Shown here: piece after piece, positions 16,778 to 24,995 of the stretch
How the letters are laid out: each line of letters begins with the position of its first letter
Position numbering within the stretch: position 1 is the first letter of the stretch
Assembly: GCA_013823485.1 (NCBI GenBank)
Contig: PNMF01000014.1
Span: 1 to 39,123 of the forward strand
From: Comamonadaceae bacterium
GTDB lineage: Bacteria > Pseudomonadota > Gammaproteobacteria > Burkholderiales > Burkholderiaceae_C
Length of the DNA stretch: 39,123 bases
Direction of reading: 5' to 3'
Position numbers and translations under genes: made by a program
Notes under the pieces: model-generated
The model's database searches: none
What the model saw: only the letters and a program-made list of their open reading frames with translations
Told to the model about the DNA's origin: nothing

Positions 16778-17689
16778 ATGCCGACCCGCCCCTCCTCCAG
16801 CAACCTGCGCAGCATCGTCGCCATGCTGGTGGCGGTGGGTTTCTTCGCCCTGATGGACGCGGTGCTCAAGACCCTGGCAGCCCGTTACCCGGTGATGCAG
16901 ATCGCGGCGCTGCGCGGCCTGACCTGTCTGCCGCTGGTGCTGGCCTGGATCACCTGGCGCGGGGCCTGGGGACGTGTGAAGCCGGCGCGCTGGTCGCTGC
17001 ACCTGCTGCGCGGCGCCTTGAGCGTGGCCATGCTGTCGCTGTTCACGCTGGGCGTGCGCGACCTGCCGCTGTCGGCCGCCTACACCCTGTTCTTCGTGGC
17101 CCCCTTGCTGATCACCCTGCTGTCGGTCCCGGTGCTGGGCGAGCGCGTGCCCTGGGTGCACTGGGTGGCGGTGGCGATCGGCTTTGCCGGCGTGCTGGTG
17201 GCCCTGCGCCCCAGCGGGCAAGACCTGCAGGTCGGGCTGGTCACGGCCGGCGGGCTCGCCGTGCTGGGCGCGGCGCTCTGTTACGCCATCTCGGCCGTGG
17301 TGGGCCGGCTGGCCAGCCGCACCGACAGCAGCGAAGGCATGGTGCTGTGGATGACGCTGCTGCTGTCGCTGACCGCCGGCGCGCTGGCGGCGCCGAACTG
17401 GCAGGCCATCGCCACCGCCGATCTGCCGCTGCTGCTGGCGCTGGCCATCACCGGCTTCGGCGGCCAGCTCGCCATCACCGAAGCCTTCCGGCACGGTCAG
17501 GCGTCGGCCGTGGCACCGTTCGAGTACAGCGCCCTGGCCTGGGGCGTCCTGCTGGACTGGTTCATCTGGCAGTCGCTCCCGGCCGCGCACACCTGGCTGG
17601 GCGCGGCCATCATCATCGGCAGCGGGCTGTGGCTGGTCCGGCACGAACAGCGCATCACCGAAGCGCACGCCAACCCGGATCGGGTGTGA
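16778..17689 (+). CDS. EamA/DMT-superfamily transporter
   Basis: A 303-residue inner-membrane protein with ten predicted transmembrane segments in two EamA repeats (about residues 10-140 and 155-290). The repeats are typified by GFFALMDAVLKTLA at the start and LAWGVLLDWFIWQ late in the second. Members of this family export small metabolites such as amino acids or import nucleotide sugars; the substrate here is not identifiable. The similarity and the first membrane segment begin after MPTRPSSSNLRS, so ATG 16778 is chosen. It follows the LysR gene by 68 bases on the same strand. Confidence 0.9.
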   Translation: MPTRPSSSNLRSIVAMLVAVGFFALMDAVLKTLAARYPVMQIAALRGLTCLPLVLAWITWRGAWGRVKPARWSLHLLRGALSVAMLSLFTLGVRDLPLSAAYTLFFVAPLLITLLSVPVLGERVPWVHWVAVAIGFAGVLVALRPSGQDLQVGLVTAGGLAVLGAALCYAISAVVGRLASRTDSSEGMVLWMTLLLSLTAGALAAPNWQAIATADLPLLLALAITGFGGQLAITEAFRHGQASAVAPFEYSALAWGVLLDWFIWQSLPAAHTWLGAAIIIGSGLWLVRHEQRITEAHANPDRV

Positions 17690-17764
17690 CCTCCGGTCAC
17701 CCGGTGGCATCGATGGGCGCCGGGTGGGGACTCATGAGCGTCCCAACTTTGAAATAGCCAGATC

Positions 17765-18193
17765 ATGATTTCGACATCAATCCGCCAGCCTGCCGCACGC
17801 ACCCGATCGGCCCCACCCCGCCTGGAGCACGCCCGGCCTGCCACCGGCCTGGCCCAGGTCCGTCATCAACCTCGGCGAACCATGGCCGTCGGCCCGACGC
17901 AGCCCCACCTGGCGCCACCGGTACCGCCGCGAATGTCCTTCGGCGAGCTCCATGACCTGATGGGCGACGTCTTTCACCTGAGCACCACCGTGGAGGTGTC
18001 CGCGAGCGCTCTGGGGGGCATGTCACCCGCACAGATAGCAGAACTGGTCAGTTCGGCGTCAAACCTCGCGCAGAGGATGAACCTGCTCTCCAGCCAGCGC
18101 CAGCACTGGGGTGGGTCACCGTCGATGCTGGCCGCCATCGACGAGGCGCTGGAGGAAGGCGCCGCCGTCATGGCCCGGGTCAGCAGCTCCTGA
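17765..18193 (+). CDS. Hypothetical protein
   Basis: Encodes up to 142 residues that I do not recognise. The first 55 residues are Arg/Pro/Ala-rich and look disordered or non-coding. From the internal ATG at 17933 the sequence MSFGELHDLMGDVFHLSTTVEV becomes well-formed, with two helix-like segments (MSPAQIAELVSSASNLAQRM and MLAAIDEALEEGAAVMARV). No signal peptide or membrane segment is seen. No ribosome-binding site precedes 17765. It may therefore be a shorter protein (86 residues) starting at 17933. It is convergent with the folate cyclo-ligase gene, 9 bases away. Confidence 0.45.
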   Translation: MISTSIRQPAARTRSAPPRLEHARPATGLAQVRHQPRRTMAVGPTQPHLAPPVPPRMSFGELHDLMGDVFHLSTTVEVSASALGGMSPAQIAELVSSASNLAQRMNLLSSQRQHWGGSPSMLAAIDEALEEGAAVMARVSSS

Positions 18194-18202
18194 CCAGGGG
18201 CT

Positions 18203-18823
18203 TCAGCGCCCCGGCCAGGCCACGCCGGTGTCGCACAGGATGGCGTCCAGCGGCTGGTCGTGCGGCTCCGGCTCCATGTCGGGCAGGTAGCCGAAGTCGT
18301 AGCCCAGGCCGACGGTGAAGGGCTTGGGCTGCAAGGCGGCCAGGGTGCGGTCGTAGAAACCGCCGCCATAACCCAGCCGGTAGCCGCCCGGCCCGTAACC
18401 CACGCAGGGCACGAAGATGAGGGTGGGCACGATCACCTCGGTGTCCTTGGGTTTCGGGATGCCGTAGGCGTCTTCTTCCATGGGACAGCCGGGGTACCAG
18501 GTGTGGAAGGTCAGGGTGCGGTCGACCTTGTTGACCACCGGCAGCCCGATGCGGCGGTGGCGGGCCGCCCCGGCCGCGTCTTCCTCCAGCCCGGCTTCCT
18601 GCCAGCGGAACAGCGCCGGCAGGGGATCGAATTCACCCTTGATGGGCCAGTAAGCGCCGATCACCGTGTCGGGCCGGTGGATCAGCCAGACCCGCATGAC
18701 CCGTTGCAGCAGGTCGTTGCGCCAGGCCCGGTCGGCCAGGTTCTGGCGCTTCTCCACCAACGACTTGCGCCAGGCCATCTTGCGGGTGGCCGCGGGGGAA
18801 CTCTCACCGGTTTTGGTATCCAT
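18203..18823 (-). CDS. ygfA: 5-formyltetrahydrofolate cyclo-ligase
   Basis: Converts 5-formyl-THF to 5,10-methenyl-THF with ATP, recycling stored folate in the cytoplasm. Family signatures are GAYWPIKGEFDP, the phosphate/folate loop VGYGPGGYRLGYGGGFYDRTL and TVGLGYDFGYLPD. An N-terminal basic helix (RKMAWRKSLVEKRQNL) matches the usual start. The length is 206 residues, typical. The minus-strand frame continues far upstream, but ATG 18823 (MDTKTGESSP) is the plausible start. The divergent lytic transglycosylase gene begins only 9 bases away, so the two promoters must overlap the opposite coding region or lie within it. In many bacteria this gene neighbours 6S RNA; none is seen here. Confidence 0.93.
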   Translation of the reverse strand: MDTKTGESSPAATRKMAWRKSLVEKRQNLADRAWRNDLLQRVMRVWLIHRPDTVIGAYWPIKGEFDPLPALFRWQEAGLEEDAAGAARHRRIGLPVVNKVDRTLTFHTWYPGCPMEEDAYGIPKPKDTEVIVPTLIFVPCVGYGPGGYRLGYGGGFYDRTLAALQPKPFTVGLGYDFGYLPDMEPEPHDQPLDAILCDTGVAWPGR

Positions 18824-18832
18824 AATCGGGCG

Positions 18833-20929
18833 ATGTCTTTCGTGATTCCATCGATCTCGGCCAGCGGGTGGCGCCGGCCCATTATGGCGGCGCTGCTGAG
18901 CTGTGCCCTGGCGCCGACCTGGGTCTTTGCACAGGGCCAGGGCGGTGGCGCTGTCGACAGCACCCTGCTGGAGATGCGCGAGTCGTTCCGGCTCGGGCGT
19001 ACCGCCCAGCTGACCCAATCGCTGCCGGCCGCGCGCGGCCACGCGCTGGAGCCGCTGGCCCGCTACTGGGACATGCGCGCGCGGCTGGATTCGGCGGCAC
19101 CCGCCCAGATTCGCGCCGCGATGGACGCCATGGCCGGCACCTATTGGGAGGACCGGCTGCGCAACGACTGGCTCCTGCTGCTCGGGCGCCAGCGCAACTG
19201 GGTCGAGTTCGAGCTGGAGCGGCCGCGCTTCCGCATGAACGACGACCGACAGGTGCGCTGCTACGGCCTGATGCTCGACGCCGTGGCCGGCCGTCTGGAT
19301 GCCGCGCAGGCGGCGGCCCGGGTACAGAACGAATGGCTGGCCCAGAAGGACATCGACACCGGCTGCGCCACTGCCGCCGAAGCCCTGCTCAAGAGCGGAC
19401 ACCTGAGCGAGCAGGCGGTCTGGCTGCGGGCCCGGCTCATGATGGAGACCGGCAAGACCCGGGCGGCCAGCCAGGCGGTGGCCCTGCTCAACCCGGAATG
19501 GGCCGGCCGGCTCGACGCCATTGCCGCCGAACCCCAGCGCTACCTCGACGGCAAGCTGACCGCATTCCGCACCCACACCAAAGAGCTGGTCACGCTGGCC
19601 ATCATCCGGCTGGCCAGTGCCGATCCGGCGGCCGCGGCGGCCGAGGTCGACCACCTGCGCTGGCGCACCCAGCTCACCCGCGACGAGCGCGACTGGCTCT
19701 GGGGCGTGATCGGCAAACGCGCCGCCCAGAAATTCATGCCCGAGGCGACCGGGTATTTCGCCCGTGGCAGCGACCGCGGCATGGCCGACGACCACCTGGC
19801 CTGGAAGGTGCGGGCCGCGCTGCGCGCCGGCCGCTGGGGCATGGTGCGGGAAGCCGTGGACGCCATGGGGCCGGCCCAGCAGTCGGACCCGGCCTGGGTG
19901 TACTGGAAAGCCCGCAGCCTGCTGGCCCAGGCCGGGCTGGACTCGGCAGCCGGCGTGCCCGATGCGGGTGCGCCGCCACTGCCCCCGGGCACGGCCGTGG
20001 TGACCGCCTCGCCCCCGCCCGAAGTGCTGCAGGCCCGCCAGCTGCTGGCCGGCATCGCATCGCCGCACGGCTTCTACGAGCAGCTGGCCCTGGAGACCCT
20101 GGGTCTGAAGGTCAGCCTGCCGCCGGCGCCGCCACCCCCCACCGCCGCCGAGCTGGCCGACATCACGGCCGATCCCGGCATCCGCCGCGCCCTGGCGGCG
20201 TTCCGGCTCGGTCTGCGCAGCGAGGGCGTGCGCGAGTGGAACTACAGCGTGGCCCTGCACACCCCGGGCGGCATGTCGGAGCGCGAGCTGCTGGCGGCCG
20301 CCACCGTGGCCTGCCGCGAGGAACTCTGGGACCGCTGCATCCACACCAGCCTGCGCAACCGCTCGCAGGTCGACATGGCGCTGCGGTTTCCGACACCGTT
20401 CCGCGACGCGGTGCTGAGCCGCACCCGGGACATCGGTCTGGACCCCGCCTATGTGTACGGCCTGATCCGGCAGGAAAGCCGCTTCGTCACCGATGCGCGC
20501 TCCGGCGTCGGCGCTGCCGGGCTGATGCAGGTCATGCCGGCCACGGCCCGCTGGACGGCCCGCCGCATCGGCCTGACCGATTTCCGGCCGGCCCGGATCA
20601 ATGAGCGCGACACCAACATCCAGATCGGCACCGCCTACCTCAAGTTCGCGCTGGACGATTTTGAAGGCTCGCTGCCACTGGCCGCAGCGGCCTACAACGC
20701 CGGCCCGGGGCGCGCCAGGGCCTGGCGCGAAGGCCCGGTGCTGCCGGGCGAGATCTGGGCCGAAACCATTCCCTTCGACGAGACCCGTGACTATGTGAAG
20801 CGGGTATTGGCCAACACCACCCTGTACGCCGCCCAGCTGGGCGGCCAGCCGCAATCGCTGCGCCAGCGGCTGGGCACGGTCGGGCCCCGCGCCGCGACCG
20901 CACCCCCCACGAACACCGAACTCCCCTGA
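18833..20929 (+). CDS. slt: Soluble-type lytic murein transglycosylase (Slt70-like)
   Basis: A 698-residue periplasmic enzyme that cleaves peptidoglycan to 1,6-anhydro-muropeptides. A signal peptide (IMAALLSCALAPTWVFA, cleaved near AQGQGG) is followed by a long alpha-superhelical U-shaped domain (about residues 40-520). The C-terminal SLT lysozyme-like domain has YGLIRQESRF, with catalytic E548, then GLMQVMPATARW and AAAAYNAGPGRARAW. A Pro-rich stretch near residues 380-395 and another near 425 interrupt the superhelix. ATG 18833 gives the full signal peptide. It is divergent from ygfA by 9 bases and is followed 11 bases later by the NDUFA9-like gene. Confidence 0.94.
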   Translation: MSFVIPSISASGWRRPIMAALLSCALAPTWVFAQGQGGGAVDSTLLEMRESFRLGRTAQLTQSLPAARGHALEPLARYWDMRARLDSAAPAQIRAAMDAMAGTYWEDRLRNDWLLLLGRQRNWVEFELERPRFRMNDDRQVRCYGLMLDAVAGRLDAAQAAARVQNEWLAQKDIDTGCATAAEALLKSGHLSEQAVWLRARLMMETGKTRAASQAVALLNPEWAGRLDAIAAEPQRYLDGKLTAFRTHTKELVTLAIIRLASADPAAAAAEVDHLRWRTQLTRDERDWLWGVIGKRAAQKFMPEATGYFARGSDRGMADDHLAWKVRAALRAGRWGMVREAVDAMGPAQQSDPAWVYWKARSLLAQAGLDSAAGVPDAGAPPLPPGTAVVTASPPPEVLQARQLLAGIASPHGFYEQLALETLGLKVSLPPAPPPPTAAELADITADPGIRRALAAFRLGLRSEGVREWNYSVALHTPGGMSERELLAAATVACREELWDRCIHTSLRNRSQVDMALRFPTPFRDAVLSRTRDIGLDPAYVYGLIRQESRFVTDARSGVGAAGLMQVMPATARWTARRIGLTDFRPARINERDTNIQIGTAYLKFALDDFEGSLPLAAAAYNAGPGRARAWREGPVLPGEIWAETIPFDETRDYVKRVLANTTLYAAQLGGQPQSLRQRLGTVGPRAATAPPTNTELP

Positions 20930-20940
20930 TCCAGCCTGCC

Positions 20941-21894
20941 ATGAAAAAAGTCCTCATCACCGGCGGTACCGGCTTCGTCGGCCGCCACGTCTGCGAGAAG
21001 CTGCACCGCCTGGGCTGGCAGATCACCGTGCCCACGCGCCGCATGAACAAGGCCGCTGCGGTGCAGCACCTGCCACGGGTCACCGTCATCGAAGCCGACG
21101 TGCACCGGCAGGAAGACCTGCTGCGCCTGCTGCCCGGACACGACGCGGTGGTGCACCTGGTGGCCATCCTGCACGGCACCGAGGCTGCGTTCGAACAGAC
21201 CCATGTGGCGCTGCCCCGCCAGCTGGCCGCCGCCATGAACGCCAGCGGCGTGCGCCGCCTGGTGCATGTGAGTGCCCTCGGGGTGTCGGAGAACGGCCCC
21301 TCGCGCTACCAGCGCAGCAAGGCGCGGGGCGAGGCGGTGCTGCAGGCCGCCGGCCTCGACCTCACCGTGCTGCGCCCCAGCGTCATCTATGGCCAGGGCG
21401 ACCGCTTCCTCAACCTGTTCGCGCAACTGCAGTCGGTGTTTCCGTTCGTGCCGCTGGCCAGCGCCGGCGCCCGTTTTCAGCCGGTCTGGGTGGAAGACGT
21501 GGCCGAGGCGGTGGCGGCCTCGCTCGACCCGCAGCGCCACGGACTCGACAGCATCGGCCGGACCTTTGATGCCGCCGGACCGGATGTGCTCACGCTGGCC
21601 CAGCTGGTGCAGCTGGCCGGACGCTTCGGCAGCCGCCAGCGCCCGGTGATCCCGCTGCCGGCGGCCATCGGCCGGCTGCAGGCCCGGTTGATGGAACTGG
21701 CACCGGGCGAGCCGTTGATGAGCCGGGACAACCTGGCCGCCATGACGGTGGACAACGTGTCCGACGGCAGCCACCCCGGCCTGCAGGCGCTGGGCATCGA
21801 GCCAGCCGCCATTGCGGCGGTGGCCGAACGCTACCTGGGCCACCGGGGCGGGCGCGATGCCCTGCTGGCCTACCGCCGCCAGCCGCCGCACTGA
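20941..21894 (+). CDS. NDUFA9-like NAD(P)-dependent epimerase/dehydratase
   Basis: A 317-residue atypical short-chain dehydrogenase. MKKVLITGGTGFVGRHVCEKL is the Rossmann nucleotide loop; HLVAILHG, the SALGVSENGPSRYQRSKARGE stretch with a Tyr-x3-Lys pair, and VLRPSVIYGQGDRFLNLFA follow. The last block, with FQPVWVEDVAEAV, is characteristic of the complex I NDUFA9 subfamily (YfcH/YtfG relatives). Bacterial members are usually not complex I subunits; the substrate is unknown. It is co-directional with the transglycosylase gene with an 11-base gap, so probably co-transcribed. Confidence 0.87.
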   Translation: MKKVLITGGTGFVGRHVCEKLHRLGWQITVPTRRMNKAAAVQHLPRVTVIEADVHRQEDLLRLLPGHDAVVHLVAILHGTEAAFEQTHVALPRQLAAAMNASGVRRLVHVSALGVSENGPSRYQRSKARGEAVLQAAGLDLTVLRPSVIYGQGDRFLNLFAQLQSVFPFVPLASAGARFQPVWVEDVAEAVAASLDPQRHGLDSIGRTFDAAGPDVLTLAQLVQLAGRFGSRQRPVIPLPAAIGRLQARLMELAPGEPLMSRDNLAAMTVDNVSDGSHPGLQALGIEPAAIAAVAERYLGHRGGRDALLAYRRQPPH

Positions 21895-21988
21895 GCGCCG
21901 GGTCGATACCCCACACACAACCCTACCGCCAGTCGACTGATTAACCCATTCGGCTTACATGAAGTGATTTTTTGGCACACTCCCCTCG

Positions 21989-22005
21989 GGTATTGAATGA
22001 ATACC
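21989..22005. promoter_or_regulatory. Probable operator of the CsoR/FrmR-family repressor
   Basis: GGTATT-GAATG-AATACC is a perfect 6-bp inverted repeat, 22 bases upstream of the repressor ATG. TTGGCA at 21972-21977 could be a -35 box just upstream. CsoR-family proteins bind dyads at their own promoter, so autorepression is likely. The core is more AT-rich than the G-tract sites of copper-sensing CsoR. Confidence 0.5.
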
Positions 22006-22027
22006 TTTTGCCTAAAGGGCGCTGATC

Positions 22028-22318
22028 ATGTCACTCACCAAACCCGGCATCACCAACCTCACCGAATCGCAGCGGGACGTCATCAACCGGCTCAAGCGCA
22101 TCGACGGTCAGGTGGGCGGGCTCATCCAGATGATCGTCGAGGGCCGCAACTGCGAGGAAGTCGCCCAGCAGATGGCGGCGGTCCGCAAGGCCATGGACAA
22201 AGCCTTCTACCGCATGATGGCCTGCGACATGCTCGAGGCCATTGCCAGCACCGTGGCCGAATCGTCGGCGGTGCGCGACGTCGAGCGCTCCACCCGCATC
22301 CTCGAGAAGTACGCCTGA
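22028..22318 (+). CDS. CsoR/RcnR/FrmR-family (DUF156) transcriptional repressor
   Basis: A 96-residue all-helical repressor of the DUF156 family. DVINRLKRIDGQVGGLIQMI is the diagnostic first helix. Cys42 (EGRNCEEV) and Cys66 (RMMACDML) are present, but the His normally found between them in copper, nickel or formaldehyde sensors is absent. It therefore resembles Cys-only sensors of persulfide or other electrophiles more than metal sensors; this is inference. No transporter or dehydrogenase gene is attached: the next gene is a glutathione S-transferase, a possible target in electrophile stress. A palindrome lies just upstream. Confidence 0.88.
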   Translation: MSLTKPGITNLTESQRDVINRLKRIDGQVGGLIQMIVEGRNCEEVAQQMAAVRKAMDKAFYRMMACDMLEAIASTVAESSAVRDVERSTRILEKYA

Positions 22319-22375
22319 GCTGGCGCCCGGTCGGCAGCGCCTAACATCGGGACTCCAACCACCGGGGTCCCCGTC

Positions 22376-23068
22376 ATGGCACTGCAGCTCTACATCGGCA
22401 ACAAGAACTACTCGTCCTGGTCCATGCGGCCCTGGGTCCTGCTGCGGCAGGCGGGCATCCCGTTCGAGGAAATCATGGTCCGGTTCGACTCTTTCGACGC
22501 CGGGTCGAGCTTCAAGCAGCAGCTCAAGGCGATCAGCCCGGTCGGCAAGGTGCCGGTGCTGGTCGACGAAGGCTTCCCGATCTGGGACACCCTGGCCATT
22601 GCCGAATACGTGGCCGAACGCTTCCCCGACCGCCAGCTCTGGCCGGCGGACCCCAGGGCACGCGCCAGGGCCCGCAGCGTCTGCGCCGAAATGCACAGCG
22701 GCTTCACGGCCCTGCGGGGTGCCTGCCCCATGAACATCGAGGCCAGCCTGCCCGATGTGGGTCGCCTCATCTGGCGCGACCAGCCCGGCGTCCGCGCCGA
22801 CGTGGCACGCCTCTGCGGCCTGTGGGGCGAGCTGCTGGCGGCGCAGCCGGCCGGCTCGCTGCTGTTCGGCGCCTTCACGGTGGCCGACGCCTTCTTTGCA
22901 CCGGTCTGCATGCGCATCCGGACCTATGACCTGCCGGTCCCGGCCGACATCCGGGCCTATGTGGACCGGGTGGTCGCCCTGCCCGGCGTGAAGGACTGGA
23001 TCGACGGCGCCCTGGCCGAGCAGGACTTCCTGGACTTCGAAGAACCCTACCGCCTCGGCCGGAGCTGA
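22376..23068 (+). CDS. Glutathione S-transferase family protein
   Basis: A 230-residue cytosolic GST. The N-terminal thioredoxin-like domain has NKNYSSWSMRPWVLLRQAG, with Ser residues in the catalytic position, then SPVGKVPVLVDEG with the cis-Pro that binds glutathione, and IWDTLAIAEYVAERFP. The helical C-terminal domain holds LLFGAFTVADAFFAPV, the N-capping motif. The NKNYSSWSMRPW start marks a GST subgroup common in proteobacteria. The conjugation substrate is unknown. It follows the CsoR-type repressor by 57 bases on the same strand, so it may be regulated by it. Confidence 0.92.
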   Translation: MALQLYIGNKNYSSWSMRPWVLLRQAGIPFEEIMVRFDSFDAGSSFKQQLKAISPVGKVPVLVDEGFPIWDTLAIAEYVAERFPDRQLWPADPRARARARSVCAEMHSGFTALRGACPMNIEASLPDVGRLIWRDQPGVRADVARLCGLWGELLAAQPAGSLLFGAFTVADAFFAPVCMRIRTYDLPVPADIRAYVDRVVALPGVKDWIDGALAEQDFLDFEEPYRLGRS

Positions 23069-23088
23069 CCGGTCACCACCCCCGGACC

Positions 23089-24354
23089 ATGGAGATCTAT
23101 CTGGTCGGCGGCGCGGTCCGCGATGCCCTCATGCCACGGTCGGCAGCGACCCCGGCGCACAGCGATCGCGACTGGGTGGTGGTGGGGGCATCGCCGCAGG
23201 CCATGGCGGATGCCGGTTTTCTGCCGGTGGGTCGCGACTTCCCGGTGTTCCTGCACCCGCAGACCCGCGAGGAATACGCCCTGGCCCGCACCGAGCGCAA
23301 GACGGCACCGGGCTACCACGGCTTCGCCTTTCACGCCGATCCGGGCGTGACGCTGGAAGACGATCTGGCCCGGCGCGACCTCACCATCAATGCGATGGCC
23401 GTGCCCGAGGCCGACGCCGACGACCCGGCTCGCGGCCGCCTGATCGATCCCCACGGCGGCGCCCGGGACCTGCGTGACCGGGTGCTGCGCCATGTGACCG
23501 GCGCCTTTGCAGAAGACCCGGTCCGCATCCTGCGGCTGGCCCGGCTGGCCGCCCGCTTCCCCGACTTCTCGGTCGCCCCCGAGACCCAGGTCCTGATGCG
23601 GCAGATGGTGGAGGACGGCGAGGTGGACCACCTGGTGCCGGAGCGGGTCTGGCAGGAGCTCTCACGCGGCCTGATGGAACAGCGCCCGAGTCGCATGCTG
23701 ACCGTGCTGCGCGACTGCGGGGCACTGGCCCGGCTGCTGCCCGAGGTGGACCGCCTGTGGGGCGTGCCGCAGCGGGCCGAGCACCACCCCGAGGTGGACA
23801 CCGGCGTGCACCTGATGATGGTGCTCGACATGGCCGCCCGTTTGCAGGCGCCGCTGCCGGTGCGTTACGCCTGCCTGGGCCACGACCTGGGCAAGGGCAC
23901 CACGCCGCCGGCCGAATGGCCCCGCCACATCGGCCATGAAGCACGCAGCGCACGGCTGCTCAAGGGGCTGGGCGAGCGGCTGCGGGTGCCGATCGCCTGC
24001 CAGGAGCTGGCCGATGTGGTGGCACGCGAGCATGGGCACATCCACGGCAGCGCCGGGCTGTCGCCGGCGGCCACGCTGCGCCTGCTGGAGCGCTGCGACG
24101 CCATCCGCAAGCCCGAACGGTTCGAGCAGGCGCTGCTGGCCTGCGAGTGCGATGCGCGGGGCCGGCTGGGCCACGAGGAACGGGACTACCCACAAGCCCC
24201 CCGCCTGATGGCGGCGCTGCGGGCGGTGCTGGCCGTCGACACCTCGGTGATCGCGGGCGCCGCCATGGCCGCAGGACTCAGCGGCCCCCGCATAGGCGAG
24301 CGGATCCATCAGGCTCGCGTGGACGCGCTGCAGGCGCTGTGCGACGATGCCTGA
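23089..24354 (+). CDS. cca: Multifunctional CCA tRNA nucleotidyltransferase
   Basis: Adds and repairs the 3'-CCA of tRNA. The N-terminal nucleotidyltransferase has YLVGGAVRDAL and the metal-binding pair D26 and D28 (SDRDWVVVG), then RRDLTINAMAV and FAEDPVRILRLARLAARF. The C-terminal HD phosphohydrolase domain has CLGHDLGKG (H265-D266), which marks the multifunctional gammaproteobacterial/betaproteobacterial form with 2',3'-cyclic phosphodiesterase and phosphatase activity. The length is 421 residues, normal. It starts 20 bases after the GST gene and is followed closely by a small membrane protein gene, consistent with one transcript. Confidence 0.96.
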   Translation: MEIYLVGGAVRDALMPRSAATPAHSDRDWVVVGASPQAMADAGFLPVGRDFPVFLHPQTREEYALARTERKTAPGYHGFAFHADPGVTLEDDLARRDLTINAMAVPEADADDPARGRLIDPHGGARDLRDRVLRHVTGAFAEDPVRILRLARLAARFPDFSVAPETQVLMRQMVEDGEVDHLVPERVWQELSRGLMEQRPSRMLTVLRDCGALARLLPEVDRLWGVPQRAEHHPEVDTGVHLMMVLDMAARLQAPLPVRYACLGHDLGKGTTPPAEWPRHIGHEARSARLLKGLGERLRVPIACQELADVVAREHGHIHGSAGLSPAATLRLLERCDAIRKPERFEQALLACECDARGRLGHEERDYPQAPRLMAALRAVLAVDTSVIAGAAMAAGLSGPRIGERIHQARVDALQALCDDA

Positions 24355-24371
24355 CCCCTTCAGGAGACCGC

Positions 24372-24785
24372 ATGCCGCAGCGCAACCCGCTCAACCGACC
24401 GCTGGCCGACGGCATTCGGCAACTGGGTTTTCGCAAGTGGTACGAGCGTGAGCTGCTCTCCAGCCACGCCCACATGACGCTGGCCATCCTGGCGGCCGTG
24501 GCCATGCTGGCCAGCTTCGAGGCCTTCCAGGGCGCCAGCCCGGTGGACAAGCTCATCAACACCGGCTTCGTGGTGGCCAGCGCGGCCATCGCGCTGTGGT
24601 CGCTGCGCCGCTACCTGTTCCTGCTCATGCACGCCGAGGAGCTGGCCAACCAGGCCAACTGCCCCAGCTGCAAGGCCTATGGCCAGCTGAAGCTGCAGGA
24701 AGACCCCGCCGCTCGCCCGGGGCCGGGTCTGGTGCCGGTCTGCTGCAAGCGCTGCGGCTTCCGCTGGAACCTGAACGACGGCTGA
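24372..24785 (+). CDS. Small membrane protein with C-terminal zinc ribbon
   Basis: A 137-residue protein I do not assign to a named family. Two hydrophobic segments (MTLAILAAVAMLASFEAF, about residues 34-51, and LINTGFVVASAAIALWSL, about 60-77) form a hairpin. They are followed by a cytoplasmic tail with paired cysteines: C96-x2-C99 (NCPSCKAYG) and C-x2-C in VCCKRCGFRWNL, a zinc-ribbon pattern. CAGGAG just upstream supports the ATG at 24372. It follows cca by 17 bases, so it is likely co-transcribed. A role in protein or RNA interaction at the membrane is only a guess. Confidence 0.75.
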   Translation: MPQRNPLNRPLADGIRQLGFRKWYERELLSSHAHMTLAILAAVAMLASFEAFQGASPVDKLINTGFVVASAAIALWSLRRYLFLLMHAEELANQANCPSCKAYGQLKLQEDPAARPGPGLVPVCCKRCGFRWNLNDG

Positions 24786-24792
24786 GACCGCC

Positions 24793-24987
24793 TCAGACCA
24801 GGTAGCCCACCAGGCTGGCGATGAAGCTCAGCAGCACGGTGGAGGCGATCGGCAGGAACCAGTCGCGGCCGAAGGCCCGGAAGCGCAGGTCGCCGGGCAG
24901 CCGGCCCAGCCCCATCTTCTGCAGCAACGGCGTGGCCCAGCTGATCAGCAGCAGGGCCAGAAAAATGACGAGCATCCAGCGGAGCAT
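24793..24987 (-). CDS. DUF2905 small membrane protein
   Basis: A 64-residue protein with two hydrophobic segments: MLVIFLALLLISWATPLL at the N-terminus and WFLPIASTVLLSFIASLVGYL at the C-terminus. They are joined by LGRLPGDLRFRAFGRDW, which is the DUF2905 signature. The frame extends upstream in GC-rich DNA, but homologous sequence begins at MLRWMLVIF, giving ATG 24987. It lies 8 bases downstream of the MidA-type methyltransferase gene on the same strand and is probably translated from the same message. Function unknown. Confidence 0.85.
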   Translation of the reverse strand: MLRWMLVIFLALLLISWATPLLQKMGLGRLPGDLRFRAFGRDWFLPIASTVLLSFIASLVGYLV

Positions 24988-24995
24988 GGGCGCTT

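Noticed and set aside
18260..18832. Upstream extension of the slt frame across the ygfA coding region
   Set aside because: The extension is antisense to ygfA and lacks any recognisable protein. A signal peptide begins exactly at ATG 18833.
18824..20854. Long minus-strand extension of the ygfA frame opposite slt
   Set aside because: The predicted protein is compositional noise (Gly/Gln/His-rich) antisense to the transglycosylase. Real similarity starts at MDTKTGESSP.
20791..21918. 375-codon minus-strand frame opposite the NDUFA9-like gene
   Set aside because: It is antisense to a clear Rossmann-fold gene, and its protein has no motif.
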